A DNA stretch of 64,000 nucleotides from Halomonas urumqiensis. GTDB lineage: Bacteria > Pseudomonadota > Gammaproteobacteria > Pseudomonadales > Halomonadaceae. This document shows, piece after piece, positions 35,261 to 44,026 of the stretch. Location of the stretch: assembly GCF_003028575.1 (NCBI RefSeq), contig NZ_PYUD01000001.1, forward strand, positions 310,001 to 374,000, read 5' to 3'. Both the position numbers and the translations under genes were made by a program. Below the pieces are notes generated by a model, which did no database searches, had not been told where the DNA came from, and saw only the letters and a program-made list of their open reading frames with translations. How positions within the stretch are numbered: position 1 is the first letter of the stretch; each line of letters begins with the position of its first letter.

Positions 35261-36175
35261 TCACGCTATCTCCGGTTGAGCTTGCCAGGCCGCTGGCACC
35301 GCCTGGCGCAGGAAGTCGAGCAAGGTGCTGACCCGGCGCGGCTGATGGCCATAGGCATAGAGCAGCGTGACCGGCAGCGCTTCCGGCTGCCAGCGCTCCA
35401 GGCACGGTACCAGCTCGCCCGGGTGGTGGGCTTCCCGTTTGGCGACGATCCAGTGGGGCAACAACCCGATGCCCTGGCCACGGGCGATGGCGTCGACATG
35501 CAGGACGGGGAGATCGACTCGCAGGCGCGAATGCGGGGGCTGGAAATGCACCTCTCTCTGGTCGGGATGGTGCAGTGTCAGGCCTTTGCGAGTGGTGCCC
35601 AGCAGGTCGATCCAGGCATGTTCGGAAAGCTCCCTGGGATGTTCGGGAGTTCCATGCCGCGCCAGATAGTCCGGGCTGGCGTAGAGGCCACGTGTCAGCC
35701 GCCCCAGCGGCTCCTGTTTCAGGCCCGATTCCGGCGCTGGACCGAGCCACACGTGCACAAAGTAGCTGTCCGGCGCCCGCGGTGGCGTCTCGCGGGCATG
35801 CAGGGTCAACTCCACCTGCGGATAGCGGGTCATGAAGGCATCCATCACTGGGGCCAGCCAGCTGCGGGTCAGGGCAACATGCACCTCGATGGTCACACGG
35901 CCACTGATCTTTCCGCTGAGCTCGGCCAGCGCCTCATGGCTGCGGTCGGCGAGGGTGAGCATCTCGCGGCAGTAGTCATGGAACACCAGCCCCGCCTCGG
36001 TGGGGATCAGACGGTTGGCCTGGCGCCGCAACAGTGGCTGCCCCAGGCGCGACTCCAGTTGTGCAATGCGGCGGCTCAGTGTCGATTTGGCGAGCCCCAG
36101 GGACTGCGCGCTTTGTGTCATGCTGCCGGATGCCATGATGGCATCGAAGGCGACCAGTTCGTCGAAGTCGTGCAT
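35261..36175 (-). CDS. LysR-family transcriptional regulator
   Basis: A 304-residue DNA-binding protein. N-terminal winged helix (about 4-62) with FDAIMASGSMTQSAQSLGLAKSTLSRRIAQLE read in pieces as the helix-turn-helix core; C-terminal LysR substrate domain (about 90-295). Start set at ATG 36175; TTG 36190 is an alternative. Effector unknown. Downstream AEC transporter on the same strand is the likely target. A Fur-like sequence at 36231-36249 lies about 60 bases upstream, hinting at iron control. Confidence 0.87.
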   Translation of the reverse strand: MHDFDELVAFDAIMASGSMTQSAQSLGLAKSTLSRRIAQLESRLGQPLLRRQANRLIPTEAGLVFHDYCREMLTLADRSHEALAELSGKISGRVTIEVHVALTRSWLAPVMDAFMTRYPQVELTLHARETPPRAPDSYFVHVWLGPAPESGLKQEPLGRLTRGLYASPDYLARHGTPEHPRELSEHAWIDLLGTTRKGLTLHHPDQREVHFQPPHSRLRVDLPVLHVDAIARGQGIGLLPHWIVAKREAHHPGELVPCLERWQPEALPVTLLYAYGHQPRRVSTLLDFLRQAVPAAWQAQPEIA

Positions 36176-36230
36176 GGTGTCAGCCGGCAAATAGGAAGGG
36201 CGTGCGGGGAAAGTATGCCACTATTCAAAA

Positions 36231-36249
36231 GGACATGAAAATCATTGTC
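36231..36249 (-). promoter_or_regulatory. Candidate Fur box upstream of the LysR gene
   Basis: The 19-mer agrees with the Fur consensus GATAATGATAATCATTATC at 14 of 19 positions by my hand alignment, with the central ATGAAAATCATT well kept. It lies between the LysR start and the TonB receptor stop. Confidence 0.4.
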
Positions 36250-36355
36250 GTTTGAGTTGGATTCTTGTCTTGGTGGGGCGGATCACGAAAAGCCCCGGCC
36301 ATGGCCGGGGCAAGCGAGCACAACGATCGAGACACTACCAAGCGAGGGGCGGGGC

Positions 36356-38518
36356 CTAGAACGCGAAGGTGGCGGAGAGCCACAGGCGGCGACCTTCCTC
36401 GCTGTTAGCATAGACATTGCCGACGCCGCCGTCGTAGGCGCGATAGTCGACGAAGTCCTTGTCGAAGAGATTGTAGATCGTGGCGGCCAGGGTCACGTTG
36501 TCCGCCACCGCGTAGCTGCCGCCCAGGTGGAAGAGCTCATAGCCCTTGAAGTCGCCGAGGTCGGCGAAGGATGGCGCGCCGCGCATGCGTTCGCGGTTGC
36601 GGTAGCGCTCGCTGCGTACCTCGGCCGAGAGCCAGGTGGAGAGACGCTCGGTGGCTTGCCAGCGCAGGGTGGCGTTGAGTGCATGCTCCGGCGTGTCGGT
36701 CAATGGCTCGCCCTGGTTCTCACCGCTCTTCTGCTCGCTGTCGGTGAAGGTGTAGTTCCCCGACAGATTCCAGCGCGGCGCCAGTTGAATGCGGCTCGAA
36801 AGCTCCACGCCACGGGTGATCGCCTCGTCGATATTGACGTCCTGGCCATACACGCCATCGGGAATCAGCGGGTCTCCTTCGACGACGATGTCGTTGCCGC
36901 TGGCGATCTTGTCGTCGAAGCGGTTGTGGAACAGCGTGGCGCCGGCCATGAAGCCCTGCTGGTTGTCGAACTGCACGCCCAGCTCGCTGCTGGTGCTGGT
37001 CTCCGGCGTGAGCGCCGGGTTGCCGATGGTCAGCACGGTACCTTGGCCGGTGACCCCATTGATGCCGTCATGCAGGTCGTTCAGCGATGGGGTCTTGTAG
37101 CCACGGCTGACGCCGCCCTTGAACGTCCACTCATCGTGTGCGTTCCACACCAGGTAGCCGCGCGGGCTGAACTGGCTGCCGAAGGCGTCGTGGTGGTCAT
37201 AGCGGCCACCCAGCGTCAACGCCAATTCGTCGGTGAGCCACCACTCATCCTCGGCGAACAGCGCCCAGGTGGTTTGTTCGAACGTTTCGGTGGCCAGTCC
37301 GTCATCGAGCCGGGCATCCCACCACTGTCCACCCAGTGTGGCCATATGGTCGCCCAGGGGCAGGGTGAATGTGCTGTCGAGGATGGTGTTGGTGGATTCC
37401 AGCTCACGTGGGGCGCCGCCGATGATCGATGGAAATCCGGCATAGGGCTCGCCGATGGCTCCCGGGATGGTTCGTCCTTCTGTCGAAGTGGTTTTGCGTG
37501 ACAGGCTCGATTCCAGGGTGCCGCTGGGCAGTCGAGCGATATGGCCAAGCGCCAGTTGCTGGCGTTCGAAGCGGAGTTCGTCGGCATAGCCGAAGGCGGT
37601 GCCGGGGTCGTCCTCGCAACTGCGCGTGCGGCCATCGAGGGTGCCGAGCTGGCACTCGTCGTTGTTGTAGCGCTGGCGATTGATCTCACCGTCCAGCCAT
37701 ACTTCATGGGTATCGTCGGGGGTGAGCGTCAGGCGGGCGCCCAGGTTGTAGATATCGCCCTCGACCGGGCTCGGGCCGCGTTTGCTGACTTCGATGGGCT
37801 GACCATCGGCATCCAGGTACTCGAGGTCGGACGCCTCGCGCTCGTAAAAACGACCGCGCAACTGAAGCCCCAGCCGCTCTTCCACCAACGGGCCGCTGGC
37901 ATATACGCTCACTGCGCGGCTGTCGCCGAAGTCATCATCCTCATTAAAGGTGTTTTCCACGGCCAGTGAACCTGTCCACTCACGATCGACCTTGCGGGTG
38001 ATGATATTGATCACCCCACCCATGGCGTCGGAGCCATAGAGCGTCGACATGGGGCCACGAATCACTTCGATACGCTCGATGCTCGAGATTGGCGGGAAGA
38101 AGCTGGTCGAGGTTTCGCCGAAGCCATTGGGTGTCACGCTGCCGGCAGCGTTCTGGCGTCGTCCGTCGATCAGCACCAGGGTATAGTCGCTGGGCATACC
38201 GCGAATGCTGATGTTGCGCCCCCCGGTCTTGCCCACCTGGCCACCGACATCCACCCCCTCCACATTGCGCAGGGCATCGGCGATGCTGGTCACACGCTGC
38301 TCGCGCAGTTCCTGGCCGGAGATTACCGAGATGCTGGCGGGGGCATCGCGCAGGGCCTGCTCGAAGCCGGCGGCAGTGACCACGATGCTATCCAGGCGCT
38401 CGCCGTCCTGGGCCAGGATCGGCAGGGCCGTGCTAGTGGCGGCCAGCGCCACGGCGCTGGCCAGTGCGGTGCGTGTCAGGGTGCCGCCAATGATGGGCAT
38501 GGGTGCGAAGCGGGACAT
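36356..38518 (-). CDS. TonB-dependent outer-membrane receptor (siderophore type, FepA/CirA-like)
   Basis: A 720-residue receptor. Signal peptide of about 36 residues ending LPILAQ; TonB-box-like DSIVVTAAG; plug domain (about 50-165) with ISIRGMPSDYTLVLIDGRRQ read as plug motifs and RIEVIRGPMSTLYGSDAMGG; 22-strand barrel ending in LWLSATFAF with the terminal Phe needed for assembly. ATG 38518 follows AAGGTG; a GTG nine bases earlier lacks a site. A Fur-like box sits 17 bases upstream, so iron-siderophore uptake under Fur control is the best reading. No siderophore synthesis or ABC genes are adjacent. Confidence 0.9.
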   Translation of the reverse strand: MSRFAPMPIIGGTLTRTALASAVALAATSTALPILAQDGERLDSIVVTAAGFEQALRDAPASISVISGQELREQRVTSIADALRNVEGVDVGGQVGKTGGRNISIRGMPSDYTLVLIDGRRQNAAGSVTPNGFGETSTSFFPPISSIERIEVIRGPMSTLYGSDAMGGVINIITRKVDREWTGSLAVENTFNEDDDFGDSRAVSVYASGPLVEERLGLQLRGRFYEREASDLEYLDADGQPIEVSKRGPSPVEGDIYNLGARLTLTPDDTHEVWLDGEINRQRYNNDECQLGTLDGRTRSCEDDPGTAFGYADELRFERQQLALGHIARLPSGTLESSLSRKTTSTEGRTIPGAIGEPYAGFPSIIGGAPRELESTNTILDSTFTLPLGDHMATLGGQWWDARLDDGLATETFEQTTWALFAEDEWWLTDELALTLGGRYDHHDAFGSQFSPRGYLVWNAHDEWTFKGGVSRGYKTPSLNDLHDGINGVTGQGTVLTIGNPALTPETSTSSELGVQFDNQQGFMAGATLFHNRFDDKIASGNDIVVEGDPLIPDGVYGQDVNIDEAITRGVELSSRIQLAPRWNLSGNYTFTDSEQKSGENQGEPLTDTPEHALNATLRWQATERLSTWLSAEVRSERYRNRERMRGAPSFADLGDFKGYELFHLGGSYAVADNVTLAATIYNLFDKDFVDYRAYDGGVGNVYANSEEGRRLWLSATFAF

Positions 38519-38534
38519 GGAATTCACCTTGAAT

Positions 38535-38553
38535 GATATTGATTATCAATTGC
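38535..38553 (-). promoter_or_regulatory. Candidate Fur box of the TonB receptor
   Basis: GATATTGATTATCAATTGC matches the Fur consensus at 14 of 19 positions, including the core TGAT-x-ATCA. It is 17 bases upstream of the receptor start codon, a typical repressor position. Confidence 0.6.
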
Positions 38554-38820
38554 GCCGGTGATTCTAGTCGCTGATGGCGGCTCGATGACAGCCCGAGATG
38601 GGCAACGTGGCGTTGCCGATACCGCAACACCCAAGCCTGAACAGTCAGAACCTTTCCATATCGTCCCTGTGTCAGTGTCATGCACGCTGCCTGTCGCACT
38701 TTACTGGCGCCCGACGCCGCGCCACGGTACCCTGACGCCGTTTCGAGGCGGGCGTAGCCACCCAGCGACCAACCCGTCGCAAAGGCGCGACGTCCGCCAC
38801 GCTGAATCATTGGAGATCCC

Positions 38821-39966
38821 ATGGTGCACTCCACCTCCGGGGGCCTGGCCCCCATCGAAGACCTGATCGAGGATATCCGTCAGGGCAAGATGGTGATCCT
38901 CATGGATGATGAGGATCGCGAGAACGAAGGCGACATCATCATGGCCGCCGAGAAGGTCCAGGCCGAGCACATCAACTTCATGGCGCGCCACGCCAGGGGG
39001 CTGATCTGCCTGCCGATGACGCGTGCGCGCTGCGAGCGGCTCAAGTTGCCGCTGATGGTCACCGACAACGGTTCGGGCTTTGCCACCAAGTTCACTGTCT
39101 CCATCGAGGCCGCTGAAGGCGTGACCACGGGTATCTCCGCCGCCGACCGCGCCCGCACCGTGCAGGCTGCCGTGGCCAGGGGTGCCAGCGCCGACGATAT
39201 CGTCCAGCCGGGCCATATCTTTCCGCTGATGGCCGAGCCAGGCGGTGTGCTGCGTCGCGCCGGACATACCGAGGCGGCCTGCGACCTGGCGGCCTTGGCG
39301 GGACTCGACCCGAGTGGGGTGATCTGCGAGATCATGAACGACGATGGCAGCATGTCGCGCCGCCCCGAGCTCGAGGAGTTCGCCGTCCAGCATGGCATCA
39401 AGATGGGCACCATCGCCGACCTGATTCATTACCGCATCCATAACGAGCAGACCGTCGAGCACGTCGAGGACACCCCGGTGCGCACCGCCTTCGGTGAGCT
39501 GACCCTGCACGTGTTTCGCGACAACATCCAGGGCGCTCACCACCTGGCGTTGGTCAAGGGGCGCCCGACCCCGGAGACGCCGACCACGGTACGTGTGCAC
39601 CTGGCCGATGCCATGCGCGATCTGCTGTGCCTGCAGAAGGGCGATACCGCCAACTGGACCTCGCAACAGGCGATTGCCGAGGTGGCCAAGGCCGAGCACG
39701 GTGTCTTCGTGCTGCTCGACGATGGTCGCCCGAGGCTCGACATGCGCGACTCCCTGGATATCTTCCTGGAGCGACGGCGCGCCCCGCGAACCAGCGATTC
39801 CGACGGTGCCGGCAACTACCTGACCATCGGGACCGGATCGCAGATCCTGCGCCACCTGGGCGTGGGCCGCATGCGCCTGCTTAGTTCGCCCTGGAAATTC
39901 TCCGCGCTCTCCGGCTTCGACCTGGAAGTGGTCGAGCTGTTGGGCCCCGAGGACATGACCTCGTAA
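38821..39966 (+). CDS. ribB: 3,4-dihydroxy-2-butanone 4-phosphate synthase with degenerate GTP cyclohydrolase II-like domain
   Basis: A 381-residue riboflavin enzyme. The N-terminal synthase half (about 10-205) has [10 protein letters not shown] (catalytic acidic loop) and GHTEAACDL. The C-terminal half (about 210-375) aligns with GTP cyclohydrolase II but lacks its zinc cysteines (the usual C-x(10)-C-x-C segment), so only the synthase is probably active. This RibB-plus-inactive-RibA form is common in gammaproteobacteria. ATG 38821 follows GGAG. It heads the ribH-nusB-thiL-pgpA run. ribD and ribE, often just upstream, are absent here, and I saw no FMN riboswitch. Confidence 0.9.
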   Translation: MVHSTSGGLAPIEDLIEDIRQGKMVILMDDEDRENEGDIIMAAEKVQAEHINFMARHARGLICLPMTRARCERLKLPLMVTDNGSGFATKFTVSIEAAEGVTTGISAADRARTVQAAVARGASADDIVQPGHIFPLMAEPGGVLRRAGHTEAACDLAALAGLDPSGVICEIMNDDGSMSRRPELEEFAVQHGIKMGTIADLIHYRIHNEQTVEHVEDTPVRTAFGELTLHVFRDNIQGAHHLALVKGRPTPETPTTVRVHLADAMRDLLCLQKGDTANWTSQQAIAEVAKAEHGVFVLLDDGRPRLDMRDSLDIFLERRRAPRTSDSDGAGNYLTIGTGSQILRHLGVGRMRLLSSPWKFSALSGFDLEVVELLGPEDMTS

Positions 39967-40010
39967 CGGTCGGGCCGTGATCGCCAGCAGGGCAACCTTT
40001 CAGCTGATAA

Positions 40011-40052
40011 CTCTTGGTTTAAATCTCTTGGCTTAAATCTCTTGGCTCATCT
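40011..40052. repeat. 14-bp tandem repeat, three copies
   Basis: CTCTTGGTTTAAAT, CTCTTGGCTTAAAT and CTCTTGGCTCATCT follow each other between ribB and ribH, ending 18 bases before the ribH start. Confidence 0.85.
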
Positions 40053-40069
40053 CTCTCAGGAAAAGTGAC

Positions 40070-40564
40070 ATGCAACCCATCTCTCAAGTGGAAGGCAGCT
40101 TCGTCGACGTCGACGGTCGTTACGTGATCGTGGTGGGGCGCTTCAACCACCACGTGGTCGATAGCCTCGTCGAGGGCGCGGTGGACAGCCTGGTGCGACA
40201 TGGTGTCGATGGCGAGAACATCGATATCGTTCACGTGCCGGGCGCGTGGGAACTGCCCTTGGCGGTGAAGAAGGTACTCAAGGTGGCACGCCCCGATGCG
40301 GTCATCGCCCTGGGGGCGGTGATCCGTGGTGGCACGCCCCACTTCGAATACGTGGCCGGCGGGTGCAACACGGCGCTTGGCAACCTGCAGCTCGAATTCG
40401 AGACGCCCATCGCCAACGGTGTGCTGACGGTCAACTCCATTGAACAGGCCATCGAACGCGCCGGCACCAAGGCGGGAAACAAGGGCGCCGAGGCGGCCAT
40501 GGCCGCCATGGAAATGGTCTCGTTGCTGCGCTGTTTCAGTGACGAGGACGGGGGTGAGGCATGA
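40070..40564 (+). CDS. ribH: 6,7-dimethyl-8-ribityllumazine synthase
   Basis: A 164-residue enzyme condensing the RibB product with the ribityl-pyrimidine. Family motifs: [45 protein letters not shown] and [19 protein letters not shown] 40070 follows AGGAAAAG. It overlaps nusB by four bases (ATGA), showing translational coupling. Forms large homo-oligomers in other bacteria. Confidence 0.95.
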   Translation: MQPISQVEGSFVDVDGRYVIVVGRFNHHVVDSLVEGAVDSLVRHGVDGENIDIVHVPGAWELPLAVKKVLKVARPDAVIALGAVIRGGTPHFEYVAGGCNTALGNLQLEFETPIANGVLTVNSIEQAIERAGTKAGNKGAEAAMAAMEMVSLLRCFSDEDGGEA

Positions 40565-41064
40565 GCCGCGAACGCTCCAGCGAGCCTTCGAAGGCCCAAC
40601 TGGCACGGCGTGCCGCCCGCGAGCTGGCGGTTCAGGGGCTCTACCAGTGGCAGATGACCAGCAAGTCCATCACCACGGTTGAAGCTGAATTCAGAAGCCA
40701 GGTCGCTTGCGACGACATCGAAGACCACGAGAACTGGCACAAGGTCATGGAGATCGCCGACCTGGCGCTGTTTCATGAGCTGCTGCACAACGTGGTGCGC
40801 TTCAAGGCCGATCTCGACGCGTCGATCTCGCCGCTGCTCGACCGCAAGCTCGAGGAACTCGACCCCATCGAGCTCGCCATCCTGCGCCTGGGGGCCTATG
40901 AGCTCTCGCGGCGGCTGGAGGTTCCCTACCGCGTGGTGATCAACGAGGGGGTGGAACTCGCCAAGTCGTTTGGCGCCACCGATGGCCACAAGTATGTCAA
41001 CGGCATACTCGACAAGCTCGCCGGCCGGTTGCGTTCCTCCGAGGTCGCCGCCCGCCGCCGCTGA
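40561..41064 (+). CDS. nusB: Transcription antitermination factor NusB
   Basis: A 167-residue all-helical protein that binds NusE and boxA RNA for rRNA antitermination. [14 protein letters not shown] at the N-terminus and RLGAYELS with [24 protein letters not shown] read as the C-terminal signature are characteristic. ATG overlaps the ribH stop. The ribH-nusB pairing is widely conserved. A variable 20-residue N-terminal stretch precedes the fold. Confidence 0.95.
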   Translation: MSRERSSEPSKAQLARRAARELAVQGLYQWQMTSKSITTVEAEFRSQVACDDIEDHENWHKVMEIADLALFHELLHNVVRFKADLDASISPLLDRKLEELDPIELAILRLGAYELSRRLEVPYRVVINEGVELAKSFGATDGHKYVNGILDKLAGRLRSSEVAARRR

Positions 41065-41077
41065 AGGTTGCCACCGG

Positions 41078-42064
41078 ATGCCCAGCGAATTTGAAGTGAT
41101 CGCCCGCTATTTCACTGTGCCGCCAGTCGACGGTGCCGACGATGGCGTGATGCTCGGGGTCGGAGACGATTGCACGCTGCTGTCCCCGTCACCTGGCAAG
41201 CGTCTGGCCGTGAGCGTCGACACGTCGGTTGCCGGCGTGCATTTCCCGCCCGATGCTCCGGCTTTGGCCATCGGTCACCGTGCGCTGGCGGTCAGCCTGA
41301 GTGACCTCGCCGCCATGGGCGCGCGCCCTCGTTGGTGCTTGATGTCGTTGACCCTCGAATCAGCCGAGGATGACTGGCTGGCCAAGTTCTCGCAGGGCTT
41401 TCTCGGCTTGTGCGAGCGTACCGGTACCACGTTGGTCGGTGGCGACACCACACGTGGCAGGACGGCGATCGGCGTGACCGTGATGGGAGAGGTCGACCCT
41501 CGAGCGGCGCTGACCCGTGGTGGTGCCGGCCCTGGGGAGCTTCTCGCGGTCACTGGTTCCCTGGGTGGCGGTGCGGGTGGTCTTGCGCTGTGGCAGCGCG
41601 GTGAGCGCGACCTCGACCACCCCTTGCTGGCCCGCTATTTGTTGCCTCAGCCCAGGCTTTCCGCTGGCCAGGCACTGCTTGGGCTTGCCACGGCGGCCAT
41701 CGATATCTCCGATGGTCTGCTTGCCGATCTGGGCCACCTGTGCCAGCGTTCGGGCGTGGGTGCCGAGCTTTACCCGCACGGCTGGCCGCTGGCCGCTGGG
41801 CTTGGGGATGCGCTGGGCGAGGAGGGGGCATTTCAGGCGGCGCTTTCGGGCGGCGATGACTATGAGCTCTTGATCAGCCTTGCGCCCCGGCACCTCGTCG
41901 AAGCACGCAAGCGACTGGCGAGCCTCGGCGTTGAGTTGACCGTGATCGGTGAACTGACCCGCGAGACCGGCATTCGTGGGGTGGCGTCAGTGACCCACGG
42001 GGGCTGGCAGCACTTCGAAGGGGCAGGTGAGCCTGGCCCGGGCAACAAGGATCGGATGCCATGA
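41078..42064 (+). CDS. thiL: Thiamine-monophosphate kinase
   Basis: A 328-residue enzyme phosphorylating thiamine phosphate to the diphosphate. Motifs: GVGDDCTLL, SVDTSVAGVHF, ALAVSLSDLAAMGA, GGDTTRG and DISDGLLADL, all in the AIR-synthase-like fold. ATG 41078 is 13 bases after nusB, with AAGG upstream. It overlaps pgpA by four bases (ATGA). Confidence 0.95.
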   Translation: MPSEFEVIARYFTVPPVDGADDGVMLGVGDDCTLLSPSPGKRLAVSVDTSVAGVHFPPDAPALAIGHRALAVSLSDLAAMGARPRWCLMSLTLESAEDDWLAKFSQGFLGLCERTGTTLVGGDTTRGRTAIGVTVMGEVDPRAALTRGGAGPGELLAVTGSLGGGAGGLALWQRGERDLDHPLLARYLLPQPRLSAGQALLGLATAAIDISDGLLADLGHLCQRSGVGAELYPHGWPLAAGLGDALGEEGAFQAALSGGDDYELLISLAPRHLVEARKRLASLGVELTVIGELTRETGIRGVASVTHGGWQHFEGAGEPGPGNKDRMP

Positions 42065-42534
42065 ATCGAGCCCCCGCCAGCATCTGGCATCGCCCGACCC
42101 ATTTTCTGGCCTTCGGCATGGGAAGCGGTGCAGCGCCCTTCGCGCCAGGCACCTTCGGTACCCTGGCCGCTATCCCCTTTTATTGGTTGCTTTCCGAACT
42201 CCCGCTCTCCTGGTACTGGGGCGTGATAACCGTGGCCTTCGTGTGGGGCGTGTGGATCTGCGAGAAGACCTCGCGTGACCTGGGCGTGCATGATCACTCG
42301 GGCATCGTCTGGGACGAATTCGTCGGCTACTGGATCACCATGGCGGCGGTGCCCTTCTCATGGGAAGCGGCGTTGTGGGGGTTCGCGGTGTTTCGCGTCT
42401 TCGATGTCATCAAGCCCTGGCCGATTCGCTGGGCTGACCGCCGAGTCGCAGGCGGATTCGGCATCATGATCGATGACGTGCTCGCCGGGATCTATGCCTG
42501 GAGCATCATGCATCTGTGGTTCTGGCTGCATTGA
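42061..42534 (+). CDS. pgpA: Phosphatidylglycerophosphatase A
   Basis: A 157-residue inner-membrane phosphatase of phospholipid synthesis. Signature stretches GSGAAPFAPGTFGTLAAIP, HDHSGIVWDEFVGYW and FRVFDVIKPWPI are the PgpA family marks; four hydrophobic segments. Start coupled to thiL. Odd: its last 17 bases including the stop are the first unit of a 17-bp tandem array that continues downstream. Confidence 0.94.
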   Translation: MNRAPASIWHRPTHFLAFGMGSGAAPFAPGTFGTLAAIPFYWLLSELPLSWYWGVITVAFVWGVWICEKTSRDLGVHDHSGIVWDEFVGYWITMAAVPFSWEAALWGFAVFRVFDVIKPWPIRWADRRVAGGFGIMIDDVLAGIYAWSIMHLWFWLH

Positions 42535-42585
42535 GGTTCTGGCTACATTGAGGTTCTGGTTGCACTGAGGTTCTGGCTACACTGA
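42518..42585. repeat. 17-bp tandem repeat, four copies, overlapping the pgpA stop
   Basis: Units GGTTCTGGCTGCATTGA, GGTTCTGGCTACATTGA, GGTTCTGGTTGCACTGA and GGTTCTGGCTACACTGA lie head to tail. The first contains the final codons and stop codon of pgpA. Confidence 0.9.
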
Positions 42586-42662
42586 CCGACTGACAGCGGA
42601 GTTCGGGACTGATCACTGGCCTTGCGACAGGCGTCGAGGGTGTCACAGGGAATGAGAGCAAG

Positions 42663-43916
42663 ATGCGCAAGGAACGATTGATCGTGCCCGTGGTGGTCGG
42701 GCTGACGGTGATCTGGGCGGCGGCTCAGTTGTTTGCCTCGTTGCTGTTCGAGCGTGAGCTTGCACGTGCGCTCGACGATCTCGAGGCGCGCGGCGAGCTG
42801 GTGGTCGAGCGCGACGAAGTCGAGCCTGGCTGGCTCACCTCCACCGGTGTCATTCGCATGTCGCCCCTTTTGGGTGATGCCTGGCAACTGGAGCTCACCT
42901 ACGAGGCTCGCCATGGGGTGCTCAGCACGCGTATCGAGGGCGAGGCGCGTCCGCTTTTTGGCCCCATGCAGGTGCGCTTGTTCGGCGATGTGCTGTCATC
43001 CCGGCCACCCTATTGGCATGCCCGCTACCACACCATCGGTGGCACCCTGGAGGGCAACATTCAGTTGGCGCCGTTCATCGCCAGTCAGTCCATTGCCGAC
43101 CAGGGTCAGCGTGAGCTCGACTTCCAGGGAGGGCGGTTGACCTTTGGAGGCGAATACGGTGACTGGCAGCTGCGCATGCAGCTCTCGCCCTGGAGGCTCT
43201 CCGATGGCGAGGTGGCGCTCGAAGCCGGGCCGATCTCGCTGGATAGCCGCTACGCCTACATCGATGATGCCTACCATTTCACCCAGCATGACCTGCTGCG
43301 AATCGAATCGCTCGGCTGGGAGCAACCCAATCTCTCGCTTCAGACAAGTGAGCTGGTTTACGACAGCCTGATGCGGCTCGATGAGCGCGAACTGCGTATC
43401 GATGGCCAGCTTGAAATCAATGAAGTGCGGGCCGCCGGCGAGGTCTTGCTGACTGGCCGTGTGGCCATGGGCCTGTCGCGACTCGATGCCGATGCCTTGC
43501 GCGTGGTGCTCGACGAGCTGCGCGAGCTGGCCGCCTCAGGCCAGCCCGACCTTGAGCTCAGTGAACTGCTGGCATTGCTGGAACCCGAGCTGATCGAGAT
43601 CCTGCGGGACTCTCCACGGCTGGATGTCGGCGAAGTCAACCTGCAGAGCCCGATGCTTGGCCTATCGGCCGAAGGCAACGGGGCGCTGTTCTTCGATTCC
43701 CGGCGCCTCGATGAGTTGAGCCTGCTGCGCCTGTCGGAGCCAACCGAGCGGCAGCGCTGGCGTTCGCGTCTGGATGGCGACTTCATCTGGCACGACGTGC
43801 CCACCGTGGTGGCGCTGTGGCTTGGCTTGCCACTGGACACCCGCGAACTCGAAATCGACGTGGTGCGTGGCCAGGTGAGAGTCAACGGCCGGCCGCTTCC
43901 TCCACTGTGGCGCTGA
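42663..43916 (+). CDS. DUF945 / YdgA family protein
   Basis: A 417-residue protein with one N-terminal membrane anchor (about 7-27) and a large beta-rich periplasmic part, matching the YdgA/DUF945 family by its opening (VVVGLTVIWAAAQLFAS, then FERELARAL) and layout. Function unknown; AsmA-like lipid or envelope roles are proposed for relatives. A Leu/Glu-rich helix (about 275-320) interrupts the beta pattern. ATG 42663 has a weak GAGAG site. It ends 110 bases before lon. Confidence 0.7.
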   Translation: MRKERLIVPVVVGLTVIWAAAQLFASLLFERELARALDDLEARGELVVERDEVEPGWLTSTGVIRMSPLLGDAWQLELTYEARHGVLSTRIEGEARPLFGPMQVRLFGDVLSSRPPYWHARYHTIGGTLEGNIQLAPFIASQSIADQGQRELDFQGGRLTFGGEYGDWQLRMQLSPWRLSDGEVALEAGPISLDSRYAYIDDAYHFTQHDLLRIESLGWEQPNLSLQTSELVYDSLMRLDERELRIDGQLEINEVRAAGEVLLTGRVAMGLSRLDADALRVVLDELRELAASGQPDLELSELLALLEPELIEILRDSPRLDVGEVNLQSPMLGLSAEGNGALFFDSRRLDELSLLRLSEPTERQRWRSRLDGDFIWHDVPTVVALWLGLPLDTRELEIDVVRGQVRVNGRPLPPLWR

Positions 43917-44026
43917 ACCGCCCAGCCGGTATCCCCTTTCTGGCGTCATCACTTGAAGTTGGCCGCGCTCGCCCGCATTCCTGTGGCATTGGCTTAGTGC
44001 CGTCAACCGGATCAGGATACAACTTC

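Noticed and set aside
35105..37501. Two plus-strand frames opposite the LysR and TonB receptor genes
   Set aside because: Shadow frames with no motifs; the minus-strand proteins are complete.
38560..38820. FMN (RFN) riboswitch upstream of ribB
   Set aside because: No AGGGGC...GGTG core or closing helix seen in the leader.
39480..39966. Active GTP cyclohydrolase II in the C-terminal half of ribB
   Set aside because: The zinc-binding cysteines and catalytic stretch of RibA are missing, so bifunctionality is not supported.
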